64,000 nt of DNA from Odiellus spinosus (GCA_963920705.1 CAWUCO010000180.1:62001-126000); one strand, 5' to 3'; shown: positions 41,901 through 49,655, counted from the first letter of the stretch. Numbers and translations: made by a program. Notes: generated by a model from the sequence alone, not told the origin.

Positions 41901-43686
41901 AACACTGGTGAATGTGAAAACAAGTTGATACATTTTTATGAGTGGTGAGTCCAATCTGGCCGAAATTATCATGGCTCATCTTTCGTTGGACGAAATATAG
42001 TTAATTCCTTTGGTCCATCTTGTAATATTTAATTTAAGGTTAGGTTATTTTAGTTTATCACTCGAACCCTTCTTATGTAAGGTTAGGTTAGTTAATCTCT
42101 GTCTTTAGAGATTGCGACTTTCGAGATTTATTATGTACCAGACTCTTATGTAAAATTTGAAGCCTAAATTTAACGCACTATTTGTTATTTTGCATAAGTT
42201 AGTAAGAATTTAGGTTCAAAATAATATCAACGCTACAATTAGGAAAAACTAGTGAAATTTGGAAAAGGTGTATATTTTTTACTGAGAAACGGACAGAGTT
42301 TATATAAACAGAGGTTGCTTCGCACCCTTAAAAAGGCTCTTTATCTGATTCGGGTAAAACCCATAATGGGACACAAATTAATTGGTAGAAAAAGAGATAT
42401 TTAATATCATTAAAATTATAGTTAGTTTTAGTCTTCTACTCCCAAGCCTTATTATGATTAAATATTTTCCAAAAAACATTATTATTAAATTTTGATATTT
42501 TTGGGGGAAATTGAGCACCACTAATAGAGGAACTCTTTACCTACATCACCATAGTTGACATGATCTCATGTTTAAGATATCGGTCTTTGCGTTTTAATTT
42601 TTCTAAGGAAAACTTATAAACATTGTTCAAAATATTTGTTCAATAAAATATTCGCTTCCTAGGCTTCTAGTCCGAAAGACGTACTATTTGGAATTTCTCT
42701 TTTACCGGCGCAAAATGGAAAAAAGAACGCGGTAAGAATTTCGAATTTTTAAGAAATATTTAAATATTATAAAACCAAAGGACTTGTAAAATGAACCCTA
42801 CCATACACTAGTTCATGATTTTTAAACGTTGAATTTCTTAAATTGGAATCCGTGTTAGAGTAATATTTTTAAAATATAAAAGGAAGAAACGACAGACTAA
42901 AGAAAGCCTCACGAGGCCGAAAGCTTTCTCGCCACAGTAACAGTTTTAACAATATAAACTTAACTCCAACTTGATGTGTTTCATCCTTTTAAAATATTTT
43001 AAAGCCTACAAATGCTTTACTGAATATCAGCTGTCCTTTCAAATATCAGATCTAAAGCTGAATTACGATACGAGCGTTGACGTTGACTAGAAGTCATCGG
43101 CTTTCCTGTGGTAGACGTTCGTGTTCATTTTTATAACGATTTCCCTAGAGTTATCGTCATCTAATTGAAATAAACTGATTTTAAAATTAACGCTAAAATA
43201 CGTACTATTTTTTAACAAGCAGTTAAGCTTTGTAAAATCTAGTTAGGCCTTCCTTGTATCTTTGTTTAGAATATTCCTTGTCTAAACCTATTTCTTTATT
43301 TGTTTGCTTTGTTGAAAAATTTGTATTTTTAAACCTTCAAGTACAATAACCATAGTTGCAATGGGAGTTGCTTCCAATCACTTTGGAGCTCTTACAGATA
43401 CATTATCAGTTATTGCTTTGCATTGTTACGCAGGTTTTAGCAGCTCTAATTCACCTAAACGGATCACCTATAGGTTTCAGCTGTTACGGTCTTTTCGTCG
43501 TCACGTACTCCTCAATCATCAATGTATAATCATTTATTTTTATTAACAATTTATCAATGGCCAATATAATTTAATATATTTTAGCTCTCAGGCGTCGTTA
43601 TCACGTATATCATCGTTATAACTCAAGAATTCAAGTCGAACGATTCAACTTATCCACATTATAATGGCACTGTCACTTCCAACTAA
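26485..43686 (+). CDS. Insect gustatory-receptor-family chemoreceptor, five exons (gene span)
   Basis: Exons 26485-26922, 38925-39449, 42663-42731, 43434-43523 and 43585-43686 join in one frame. All four introns have GT-AG ends and are phase 0. The 1224 nt encode 407 residues, the usual length for this family. Hydrophobic stretches account for seven helices, and the last carries TYIIVITQEF, a match to the gustatory-receptor signature TYhhhhhQF with one extra Glu. These receptors are seven-helix, inverted-topology ligand-gated cation channels in chemosensory neurons. Several closely spaced phase-0 introns near the C-terminus are a known trait of the family. No stop or frameshift is seen, so the gene appears intact. 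The ATG at 26485 is chosen because it opens the frame directly after an upstream stop. The ligand cannot be predicted. The small third exon is the least certain element. Confidence 0.85.
27168..27771 (+). mobile_element. GC-rich SINE-like element in receptor intron 1
   Basis: It starts CCCCACCCCTCCTCCCCACC and ends near CCCCTCAACAAATAAAC. A short ACACTAA is present on both sides (27155 and 27770) as a possible target duplication. It shares the CTTGTCGTGGTAAGGGGCCC start, the GGTCACGGTTAT.TAATGGGG middle and the ATTGGCGGGGGTG end with the other copies. A G(10) run lies near 27450. Frames at 27100-27294, 27273-27650 and 27372-27689 are by-products. Confidence 0.75.
27772..28848. repeat. AT-rich intronic sequence with a three-unit tandem repeat at 28380-28720
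   Basis: Three units of about 120 bp share ...TAGATGAAAC...ATTGCGCTTCATCCCTGCAG-like words and an ...AAACCGATTATTG...TTAAAATCTCT block. No gene is seen in the rest of the span. Confidence 0.6.
28849..29271. mobile_element. hAT-like non-autonomous element, 423 bp
   Basis: It begins CAGGGGTAGCCAACCTTTTC and ends GTTGGGCACCCCTG, with the GGCTCAAGAGCC sub-terminal motif common in hAT elements. A clear 8-bp target duplication is not visible, so one flank may have changed. Its right end sits exactly at the start of the foldback arm at 29272. Confidence 0.7.
29272..29631. repeat. Left arm of a long foldback structure
   Basis: This block, continued by 29965-29968 and 35716-35815 after two insertions are removed, is the inverted partner of 37525-37995. 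Matched words include CTTTTCTAAAGATCGAAAA, ATAATCACA and AACATTAAATTTGG. Identity is around 75-80%, so the palindrome is old. Confidence 0.75.
29632..29960. mobile_element. 329-bp MITE with TTAA target duplication
   Basis: Ends GCATAATATT and AATATTATAC form an inverted pair flanked on both sides by TTAA (29628-29631, 29961-29964). The empty site is visible in the opposite palindrome arm near 37625, which runs straight through without the insert. TTAA fits piggyBac-type insertion, though the tips lack the usual CCC. No coding capacity. Confidence 0.8.
29969..30215 (-). repeat. BEL/Pao 3' LTR
   Basis: 247 bp, the downstream copy in element orientation. On the element strand it reads TGTTGTAG...CACGAACA. 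It matches 35464-35710 base for base by eye. Confidence 0.95.
30216..30228 (-). promoter_or_regulatory. BEL/Pao polypurine tract
   Basis: On the element strand AAGGCGAGCGGAA ends exactly at the 3' LTR. It is purine-rich with one C, so the assignment rests on position. Confidence 0.6.
30246..35315 (-). CDS. BEL/Pao gag-pol polyprotein, 1689 aa, intact
   Basis: Domains in order are as follows. Gag-like DUF1759 region (about residues 105-255, with LPVFGGNYTEW). Zinc-knuckle region (C314-C326 and C348-C370, CX2C...C pattern). Aspartic protease with A-L-L-D-S-G-S at about 429-434. RT about 690-900 with TADLAKMYRQI and catalytic YYIDD at 836-840. RNase H about 1005-1140 with GFSDAS and WTDSTVVLAW. 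Integrase zinc finger H-x-H...CIRC at about 1320-1360. DDE core D1391, D1457, E1511. C-terminal DUF5641-like region ending around 1685. All catalytic residues are present. The protein would build the particle and reverse transcribe and integrate the element. Met at 35315 follows an untranslated leader of about 125 nt after the primer site. Confidence 0.96.
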   Translation of the reverse strand: MALEAGINKRRWIKGQATRYENILSNHAEEDIQVSAIELYLSKLRQHSSNLETTHEVINNLCNAEEVDQNDEEFNGIIERLEASIITFQSMLSQKSQSNRVRQTAEIKLPKMELPVFGGNYTEWLSFHDLFKATVHDNSALSAGQKFQYLKSSLRNEAALLIHSIPVTDDNYPEAWDILINRYNNTREIIDAHIQRLFNQPSITNESSSDLRRLIDTTAECVRALKVLKEPVQHWDSILVHLVKEKLDQESRRQWELSLKGIARPTYAELSTFIDQRARALSVAETSMTVARSKPSAIFPIKKVHHIDTSQEKCVMCGGAHPIFACSRFRAASTQERWNIVQKHSMCFNCFKTDHRSNNCKSGKCRRCSAKHNTLLHEDGKHSNINNQVFPTVEAKKAMTSKVATGVLLATAVVQVVDYEGQAHPVRALLDSGSEASFITERCAQGLKLARKQVNVTISGIGGNGAGSSHSVTTLSVLSRLDKSVQLTVEAFVLRRLTGRLPSNTVNPKNWSHLKNLQLADPTFYKAGDIDILLGADVFVDVIRNGHQKGPRGLPSAFKTVFGWAISGPVGKIENEQVSIHHCHLLEDIQKLWELEEFPRRKVLTTTEAECEEHFKITHIRDESGRYTVRLPFRSTNKQLGNSRDVAMRQFLQTERRLHSNPKLYDQYRQFMDEYLTLGHMELIPETSKNKEAGTKFYLPHHGVLKEASTTTKLRVVFNASVTTSNGRSLNDTLLVGPKLQDDLVNLLIRFRLPVIAITADLAKMYRQIRIHPEDSDYQRIFWRRSKNEPVQEYRLLTVTYGTASAPYQATKVLQQLAIDEAERFPLAAKVLSNDYYIDDLMSGADSTEDALELQSQLLGITKSGGFDLRKWASNSQELLDSLPVDLREIKGSLTIESDETIKTLGLNWHPALDIFFFTVSFPLDKTVVTKRSILSDITRIFDPLGLLSPITIRNKMLIQEMWREKMDWDEELSINLVQKWQNFKNELPEIETIKISRHISQAIRQEVSLHGFSDASEKAFAASVYLRTVNEDGRVKIQLVAAKTRVAPLKTITIPRLELCGAVLLAKLITLVLESLKLEIEEIHAWTDSTVVLAWVNSHPQRWTTFVANRVSEIQQLVPTTKWHHVAGELNPADCASRGITVQELKGLDLWWQGPKFLMNSRYDTQPTITEPTECKHEERPITLAVNCMKLDNSILMTTSSLRKLKHVTAYVFRFIANTRTTKESRRYGPLTSEELETAMTHWIRITQEEYFEPEISLLRGNKPLPSKSKLLSLNPYLATNGILRVGGRLRHAKLSVDQMHPIILPRRSKLTDLLIIDGHVRSLHGGSQLLMTTLQRKFWIFGIRDAIRYHLRRCIRCVRFQAKTTTQIMGDLPASRVNPARAFLTCGVDYAGPFLLRVLKGRGQKMFKAYVAVFACFSTRAIHLELVSDLTSHAFLAALKRFVARRGKSNEIFSDCGTNFIGAAREMKEFMKMVIKTANEEEVARWMADEGITWRFNPPAAPHFGGLWEAGVKSVKYHLKRVIGTTNLNYEEMQTLLCQIEACLNSRPLTALSTNSDDLAPLTPGHFLIGGPLTAIPEPDLSSTKTNRLSRWQVGQQLLQHFWKRWRNEYLARLQQRPKWATIKENLEIGDLVIIKDNDLPPTKWKLGRILELHPGGDGNVRVVTLKTSDREHVKRPIVKLCKLPLD
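35442..35459 (-). promoter_or_regulatory. BEL/Pao primer-binding site, tRNA-Tyr-like
   Basis: On the element strand TGGTCCGTCGAGCCGGAT lies four bases after the 5' LTR. Its complement ATCCGGCTCGACGGACCA resembles the 3' end of insect tRNA-Tyr as I remember it, with one or so differences. Confidence 0.7.
35464..35710 (-). repeat. BEL/Pao 5' LTR
   Basis: 247 bp, upstream copy in element orientation; identical to the 3' LTR. The second AAGGG follows at 35711-35715. Confidence 0.95.
35820..36145. repeat. GCGCAAATGG-type simple repeats in inverted arrangement
   Basis: Units of TTTGCGCAGTTTCCCA type (35830-35935) are followed by a short spacer with a duplicated GACAGGCTAGTTYGAG word, then by the inverse units (36050-36140). 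The block interrupts the left palindrome arm. Related units recur at 38155-38262. Confidence 0.7.
36150..37524. repeat. Centre of the foldback structure with an inner palindrome at 36835-37130
   Basis: TTTTAAAGATCGGACTTTG (36171) pairs with CGAAGTCCGATCTTTAAAA (37484). Further in, CAAAAGGAACCACTTC (36838) pairs with AAGTGGTTCCTTTTGC (37105), and GCGGAATTAACGCGCTCGAG pairs with TGATCGCGTTAATTCCGCC. No gene is seen. Confidence 0.75.
37525..37995. repeat. Right arm of the foldback structure
   Basis: Inverted partner of 29272-29631 plus 35716-35815. It contains a 40-bp tandem duplication of GTGATTATAT..AGATTTTATG at 37874-37950 and the empty site for the TTAA MITE and the BEL element near 37620. 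Confidence 0.75.
37996..38924. other. End of receptor intron 1
   Basis: AT-rich, with GCGCAAATG-like units at 38155-38262. It closes with the pyrimidine-rich acceptor TTAATTTTCCATAG at 38911-38924. Confidence 0.6.
38925..39449 (+). CDS. Chemoreceptor exon 2 (residues 147-321)
   Basis: It begins V-F-V-L-F-I-S-I-P in phase 0 and codes for helices 3-6: V-F-V-L...T-T-V-F, Y-F-W-L...R-V-L-F, Y-I-L-I...Y-Q-G-L and I-V-I-I...G-I-A-L-F. The L-K-I-H-F-R-I-T-K-F-I-E-T-L stretch corresponds to the conserved loop before helix 5. The donor CAAGCA|GTAAGC gives phase 0. Reading through it would end at a TAA at 39462-39464, two codons later than a plausible protein end, but the family C-terminus would then be missing. 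Confidence 0.85.
39450..41600. other. Receptor intron 2, first part
   Basis: AT-rich. A 40-bp word around GAGTGTATTGGGGAGGTTAGAG at 40430-40465 recurs inverted near 41240-41275. The 65-codon frame at 40366 overlaps that repeat and is not supported as an exon. Confidence 0.55.
41605..41950 (+). pseudogene. Degraded DDE transposase fragment (Tc1/mariner-related)
   Basis: Two frames read IYLDETWVN followed by K-V-P-S-G-K (41609-41710), then S-K-S-K...N-H-D-D-M-N-A-K-Y-F and F-N-Q-Q-L-L (41755-41860). I know this arrangement (YxDETWVN ... PSGKGxRL ... DYHDDMN ... LL) from IS630/Tc1/mariner-like transposases common in insects. The first D of the DDE triad is present. Stops and a frameshift show it is dead. 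No terminal repeats were found. Confidence 0.7.
42663..42731 (+). CDS. Chemoreceptor exon 3 (residues 322-344), candidate
   Basis: A 69-bp open segment sits between a clean acceptor (CGCTTCCTAG) and donor (GCG|GTAAGA), both phase 0. It supplies 23 residues (A-S-S-P-K-D-V-L-F-G...) between helix 6 and the last helix, where related proteins have a short variable loop. Family similarity over so few residues is weak, so the call rests on splice signals, phase and the resulting total length. Confidence 0.6.
43434..43523 (+). CDS. Chemoreceptor exon 4 (residues 345-374)
   Basis: Acceptor TTGTTACGCAG, donor AAT|GTATAA, phase 0. The reading L-I-H-L-N-G-S-P-I-G-F-S-C-Y-G-L-F matches the conserved segment before the last helix, where relatives have a hydrophobic-H...F-x-A-x-G-x-F pattern. 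Confidence 0.8.
43585..43686 (+). CDS. Chemoreceptor exon 5 (residues 375-407 and stop)
   Basis: Acceptor TATATTTTAG at 43575-43584. It codes for L-S-G-V-V and then TYIIVITQEF, the gustatory-receptor signature of the last helix, followed by a short hydrophilic tail and TAA at 43684-43686. Confidence 0.85.
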   Translation, partial: LSGVVITYIIVITQEFKSNDSTYPHYNGTVTSN

Positions 43687-46367
43687 ACAATTGTTGTTTT
43701 TCCTAAATATTTAATTATACATCCAAGACTTTTTCTATTTGATAGTCCAAACGCGATTCTCAAATTTCCCTCTTTGCTAATGAAAGAAAAAAAATCTGCT
43801 TCAAGTTTACAACAAAATATTTTACGATTGGTCTGTGGTTCTAGATGTTGAGACGTCGGAGCTTTTTCGTGAGGATCGAGATGTAAAATCCAAGATCCTT
43901 AAAACGTCCGAGAAGCGGAACTCTAAATATCCCTCTTTTGCTGTTGAGGCTGGAGGTAAATTAGAATGGGCACGAAAATTACTTGCCTTCCAGCATATAA
44001 TCACAATAGGCGAACATGTTTGCAGACTCGTTGAATACCATTTCCATGTCCTACAAAACAAAAATCACGACGAACAAAATATTTCTCAGAGTGCCTCGTA
44101 TATCCTCTATTTCCCGAAATTTTCACAGTCGGTGCTCGGTTACAACAGCCGAATAACTTTGGTTAAATCCATCGTTAAACTGTCAACTAGGAAATATTGG
44201 AAGCTTTTTTGGCTCGTGCTGACAATTTAGAGCGGAAGAATTTTTAGTTTGCGTACACTATTATTTTTTTAATGAAAGAGAATTCCAAACCATGTTGATA
44301 CCTATACATGTTAATTCGATATTGATTCATTCGTGAGTAAAAGAAGAGAACGAGGAAGGTCTCTGAGCCTTTCCTCTTAATCTAAACAATAATTGTCACG
44401 TACGGTGTCTCCCAAATCTTAAGGCGATAAAATTTATCTAAAAACCCTAGTTGTCTGAAGGATGGCGTCAAGATAATGGTGGTTCATTTCTTGTTTGAAG
44501 AGTTCAAGCATGGTTTACTCACATTGTCAGAGTAGAAACTATTCGGCCTCGCCACCATTCATTTCAAATTTCGGAGAAAACCATTGATTAAGATGATCGG
44601 ACTTACACCATCATCACCCACAGTATGTCTTCTTGTAAACTTGAAGCATTATTAACCTGCGCTAATGGTAGATGAAAACCTGGTTTGTCTTATTTTGAGG
44701 CGCGCACTTGAAACTTGCTGCATATCAAGATTATTTGCTAAGAAACATATTTTCTTTGTCCATCCTTGTCATTTGCCTCAATGAACATCAAGAAGACAAA
44801 AACTTTCAGTGATCGAGTTAGGGACGGTTTTAAATTGTTTAAATATATTTATTTTCTCTAAAATGAAAGTAAAAAAGTTATTAATAAAGCACCTTAAAGT
44901 TTTTATTGGTCATGCAAGCAAATATTTTATTTGATTATGGTCACAAGAAATCGCCTACCCTAAAACGTTATAAATTAACAAGACCGCTATAGTTCAGGAT
45001 TGAGAAAAACAGATTTTTAAATTCGGACTTATTAATCACTTTTCAATCAGATTTACGAAACTTAAATAAGAAAACCACTGGCCCGGGGGAAGCTCTTAAA
45101 GTTGCATAAACGATATTTCCGAGTTCTTTTCTAGCCTTCCATTGCCAAAATTGAGATCTCTTCGTTAATTTAATAATCCCCATGACAAGAGCTCAAAATT
45201 TAAATAAATTTACTATTTTGGGATTACTTAAGATCAACCGTAAAACTCCTTTAAGTTTACCGTTGTATCATTTTATAATTTCAATTATCTAAAAAATCAC
45301 AAAGTTTTAACCAATAGATGAGGCGGTAATAAAAGGTTATTTAATACGATGTAAGAAGAAGAGATGGTTTTGATTTTCATAATAGGGGTCTCAGTTTTTC
45401 TGGGGCTGAGGAAAGTTTTGGAATGATTTATTTTCCCCAACTGAACTCTCTCTTACCTCTTTTCCCAATATCCCACATCTCGCGGCGGATAGCAAGCAAG
45501 AGGCAACACTGTAACAGGTCTCGGGAAATAGGCTCTATTGCGGCGACATCATAGATTTTTCACGTAAACCACCAATGTAATATACATTTTTATCATAATT
45601 AGAGAAAAATTGAAATTGACAAATAATACCATGTATTACGTCTGATTTTTATGGTTCGTCAGTAGTAAAGTTGAAGTACCTGTTGATATTAGAACGTGTC
45701 ACAATAGACGCTGAAATGATAAAATATTTGCTAAATTATTTTTAAAACAGATTCGCTACTCTCTCGTGTTATAATTTTCGAAATTTCTTCTTGAAAATTT
45801 CTATTAAACTTTTAGTGAAAATTGCGATCTAACAGCATTTGTGGTTCGCTTTTGATGAGCTACCCATTTACTACCGGCTTAACAGTAATAAAACCTGGTT
45901 TGTTCTTGGACAAAGGCTCGAAATTGAATGAAACTTTTCAGGAAATTTCGCTCCTAATTGTTTTGAACAATACTATGGAGACTCTAACACAAATATAAAA
46001 TAAAAGGAAAATATTACGCAAATATGATTTAGAAACAATACTTTGTATTTTCATTCATTCACCATTAAAATACATAGAAAAACTAACTTATGAGTCTGTA
46101 AATTTTAAACTGATCAAACACAAATAAATTAAATTAAATTAAATTAAAATTTAATAAATTTAATTAAAATGGTTTATAAATAATCTTTAAATTGCACGAT
46201 GAGATTTTAAGAATAAAAATAAATTCCTTATTGAAAAATATGTCTGAATTTTTCGTCGTAATATAAAACATGATATTTAAATAGCCAAATTATAGGACTG
46301 AAGAGTACTATCCGAATAGAAAAGCCCAGTGATTTTACTGAAATAAATTTTAGTTTATCATTTTAAA
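43687..46367. other. AT-rich intergenic stretch
   Basis: A 131-codon frame at 43835-44230 has no motif that I recognise and the opposite strand is also partly open, so it is left uncalled. No repeat ends are seen. Confidence 0.5.
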
Positions 46368-46990
46368 AGCAATTAATAAAGCTCGGCTTAGCTTATGTTT
46401 TAACCCTTTTGTAACACATTCAGGCATCTTTCTCTCTATTACTTCATAAACCTTATCATCAATCTTTCATTATTTAAATCTTTGTTTAACCATGAGAAAC
46501 ACTCATTTTATTCAAACTACCTTTTTCTCTTTTGTTTCGAATTCAATGCATATTCGTTATCAACTGTTTAACAAATAATTTTTTTCTCTATAATTTTAAA
46601 AGCAATTAATATAAGCTCGGCTATGCTTCTTGTTTTAACATTTTTATAAGGAATTCAGGCACTTTTTCTCTATTACGTAATAGCCTTATCAATGATTGTT
46701 ATTAGAATAATGTTTTTCAAACTACCATTCTCTCTATTAATTCGAATTCAAAGGATAATATTTATCTTTTTACCGTTTAAGAAATAAAATTTGTGTTTAT
46801 AATTCCAGAAGCAATGAATAAGGCTCAGCTAACCTTATGTTTTAACTCTCTTGTAACACATTCAGGCACCTTCCTCTCTATTACTTCAAATACCTTATCA
46901 CTCTCTCATATTTAAATATTCGATAAACTAGAGAAGCATTTTACCCGTTAAAAGCTCATTTAATAAAATATAGAAGATCAAAATATTTAA
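46368..46990. repeat. Three diverged tandem units of about 220 bp
   Basis: Each unit contains AAGCAAT.AATA..GCTC.GCT, a GTTTTAAC word, a CATTCAGGCA word, CTCTCTATTACTTC and ACCTTATCA. Units begin near 46368, 46600 and 46811. Confidence 0.75.
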
Positions 46991-47329
46991 ATTAGATCAA
47001 ATGTTACACTCAAAAGGCACATCCTAAATTTCGGGTTTCGTTATTTTTCCTTAATTGAGACAAAACTGTGTAAATATTTTTTCAGAGAATTGGTTAGCAA
47101 TGATTAAAAAATGTTTTTTCTCTCTTAAATTTTTATTAGCTGACATTAGTGAATATCTTCGTTACTAATATCATTACATTCGCGGCAGGAGTTAAAGTGA
47201 GATATTCAATTACACTCTCCTCACGTAGCAGAAAGTATCATGCCATATTTTCTATATTAGGATGCTTTTATTCAGTTAATAGATTTTCATCCATAAAATA
47301 TTAGCTTAAGTATGCATAATTAATAAGGC
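46991..47329. other. AT-rich stretch upstream of Copia-2
   Basis: No 5' LTR of Copia-2 could be identified here. Confidence 0.5.
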
Positions 47330-47439
47330 ATAGGTCGTACAAGCAGACGGCAAGGTGATCTTAACTGACATACGTCATGGATGACTGTACCAAATTCAAG
47401 AAGATTTAACTAAAAACGTAGCGAAGATAGCCAAAACAG

Positions 47440-48733
47440 TAAACGAAGAATTATGGCATCGAAGGCTAGGTCATATTGAAGAAGTAACCTCCGATTTAGC
47501 ATCCGAGAAGAAGTTTTAGGCAATGATAAACTGCAAAACATGCATGCTTGGGAAAATAAGAAGAAAGCTATTTCCCAAAGGTCCCGCTACAAGAGGTAAA
47601 AGACCATTGGAGTTAATCCATTTGGATGTTGTCGGAAAAATAGCACCAAGATCGAAGGGTGGCGCAAATTATATGGTAACATTCATAGACGATTTTCACG
47701 CCACACAACAGTGTTCTTTCTCCAGAAGAAGAATGAAGAAGTCCCAAAATTCGACGAATTCAGACGACTGTCGGAAAATACATTGGGTTTGAAAATCGCA
47801 AAACTAACGACGGTCAATGGCGGAGAGTATCTAAGTAACAACTTTGACAAATATTTGGTTGAACATGGCATAACTCGGCAATTGACCATTCGCGGTACAC
47901 CGCAGCAAAACGGAGTGGCAGAAAGGGCCAACCAAACCCTGATGGATTCGACGAGATGTATGCTGATCGAATCGGGACTGCCAAGACATTTTTGGGCCAA
48001 TGCCATGAGCACTGCTTGCTACATTAGGAATCGTTGCCCAACGAAAGCCTTAGATATGATGATACCGGAAGAGTTGTGGACTGTAGAAGAAGTCGACAGA
48101 CGACACATGATACCATTTTTTTGTCGCGTTTGGTCCGTGAGAAGCAAATTGGACAAACGTTCGAAACTCGATCCGAAAGGAGAGGAAACGGTTTTTATTG
48201 GCTACCCGCAAGGCGTAAAGGGGTACAAATTATGGAACTTTCGAAACGATAAACTTTTTGTTAGCAAAGACGTCATAGTGGAAGAAGACGTATATCCATT
48301 GATAAAGGCTGAAGACCGGCTGAAAGACCGAAAAGAAGAAGACACTATACTAAAACAAGGGGAAGACGTCGTAATTTCTTTCGAAAAAGATCCTTCTTTG
48401 CACGAAAGCAAGTCAAACGACGAGTACGACTCAGAAGATGACAGAGTAAGTGAAACTGATAGCTTTACGAGCACCGAAGACGAGCCTCAAAGAGAAACAA
48501 TAATCCAGGGGAAGCAATCAACCGTAATGATAGATATTCCGGTGACGGTAACAACGCGTAAACCTTCCAGTGAAGCAACCACGTCAAAGGCAAAAGAAGT
48601 AGTTGAGCCTAGACGCTCAGAAAGACTAGCAAAGAAGAAACTGACATTAGACGCGAAACTCCACCTAAAACACTATTTACGAGAAAGTGCAACGATATAC
48701 CCGAGTCTAGCAATGTTGACAAAGACCCTGTAA
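47440..48733 (+). pseudogene. Copia-2 integrase
   Basis: The GAG-pre-integrase zinc finger is visible (L-W-H-R-R-L-G-H-I ... C-K-T-C-M-L-G-K). The core has LELIHLDVVG with the first catalytic Asp, a frameshift near 47700, then V-N-G-G-E-Y where the family has D-N-G-G-E-Y, and NGVAERANQT with the catalytic Glu. Loss of the second Asp would disable strand transfer. A long acidic/Ser linker (about 48260-48600) and S-R-R-S-E-R-L-A type end precede RT. Confidence 0.9.
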
Positions 48734-48734
48734 C

Positions 48735-49052
48735 TACAAAGGAAGCCATGTCTAGAAGTGACGCGAACCTTTGGAAAAATGCCATGAAAGAAGAAATGGA
48801 CAATTTAAAAGACAATGAAACATGGGAATTATGACCAAGGCCTACCAATAGAAGAATTGTAACATCGAAATGGGTTTTTAAGAGCAAGTGTACGAAAACT
48901 GGAGAACTTGAACGTTACAAAGCGCGTTTAGTAGCAAGAGGATACAACCAAATAGGTGTCAGGCGTGGATTAAACTGACACCTATTCGCCGGTACTAAAG
49001 ATGAAGTCTTTAAGAATGTTACTGGCATTAGCAGCAGAATGGAATTGGACTG
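48735..49052 (+). pseudogene. Copia-2 reverse transcriptase, first part
   Basis: W-K-N-A-M-K-E-E-M-D, N-E-T-W-E-L followed by an in-frame stop, then S-K-W-V-F-K and Y-K-A-R-L-V-A-R-G-Y-N-Q are read. A frameshift follows at the V-D-Y-x-x-T-Y-S-P-V segment. The reading breaks off at the SINE-like insertion. Confidence 0.88.
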
Positions 49053-49066
49053 TCAGATTATTAGAC

Positions 49067-49641
49067 CCCCTCCTCCCCCACCTGTCGTGCGCAGGGTGGG
49101 GGAGAGTGTCTGTTCCTTGTCGTGGTGAGGGGGCCCGAGTTCTAGGACAAGCCCTAGTTCCGCTAATGAGACACGGCCGCCTAGCCTTCCCAATAGGACC
49201 TGTTGCTGAGTTAGGGAATCAGCACCCCTCTGCGACTTGGTGCAGGGGTGCCCCCCGCTATGGTCCGTGCAGGCGGCGGATACATTAGTAGACCACTTAG
49301 CCTTCCGAATAGGATCTAACTCTTAGTAAGGGAATCGGCCCCTCTGCGACTTGGCGGAGGGGTGCCCCCCCGATGCGGTCCGTCCAGGCGGTGGCTACAA
49401 TTAGGGGGTTGGTGCTCAGGTGGAGTCTCGGACGCCACGGCCGTTCTCCGCCTTTTGCACTTTCCCCCCGCACGAGTACCGGAGCTTTGGCCCCCTCTTC
49501 TGGGTCTCGTGCCTTCGGCTCCCATTCCGGGCCACGTAGTGCTACTCAAGTAGCGGACAAGTGATGATGTCGCACAAGGCGAGTGGCGGGGGCGGTATTG
49601 GACAAGCTTCCCGGTACGCCCCCTAAACAAACTATCTGATG
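49067..49641 (+). mobile_element. GC-rich SINE-like element, 575 bp, inserted in Copia-2 RT
   Basis: A perfect 14-bp target duplication TCAGATTATTAGAC (49053-49066 and 49642-49655) brackets it. It starts CCCCTCCTCCCCCACCTGTC and ends CTATCTGATG. Variable target duplications longer than 10 bp point to LINE-type target-primed insertion. It has a 110-125 bp internal tandem duplication (49180-49290 against 49296-49405, shared CTCTGCGACTTGG and GGTGCCCCCC). It is strongly GC-rich against its surroundings. No obvious RNA polymerase III box was identified, and it does not end in poly-A. Confidence 0.88.
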
Positions 49642-49655
49642 TCAGATTATTAGAC

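Noticed and set aside
42030-42090. GGTTAGGTTA words as telomere-repeat insertions
   Set aside because: Only two or three units; common in insect intergenic DNA and too short to call.
43361-43546. 61-codon frame over receptor exon 4
   Set aside because: Wrong frame relative to the conserved reading; the exon 4 reading begins at 43434.
43835-44230. 131-codon frame downstream of the receptor
   Set aside because: No recognised motif; both strands are partly open. It was considered as a further receptor exon, but the receptor already ends with its signature exon and a stop at 43686.
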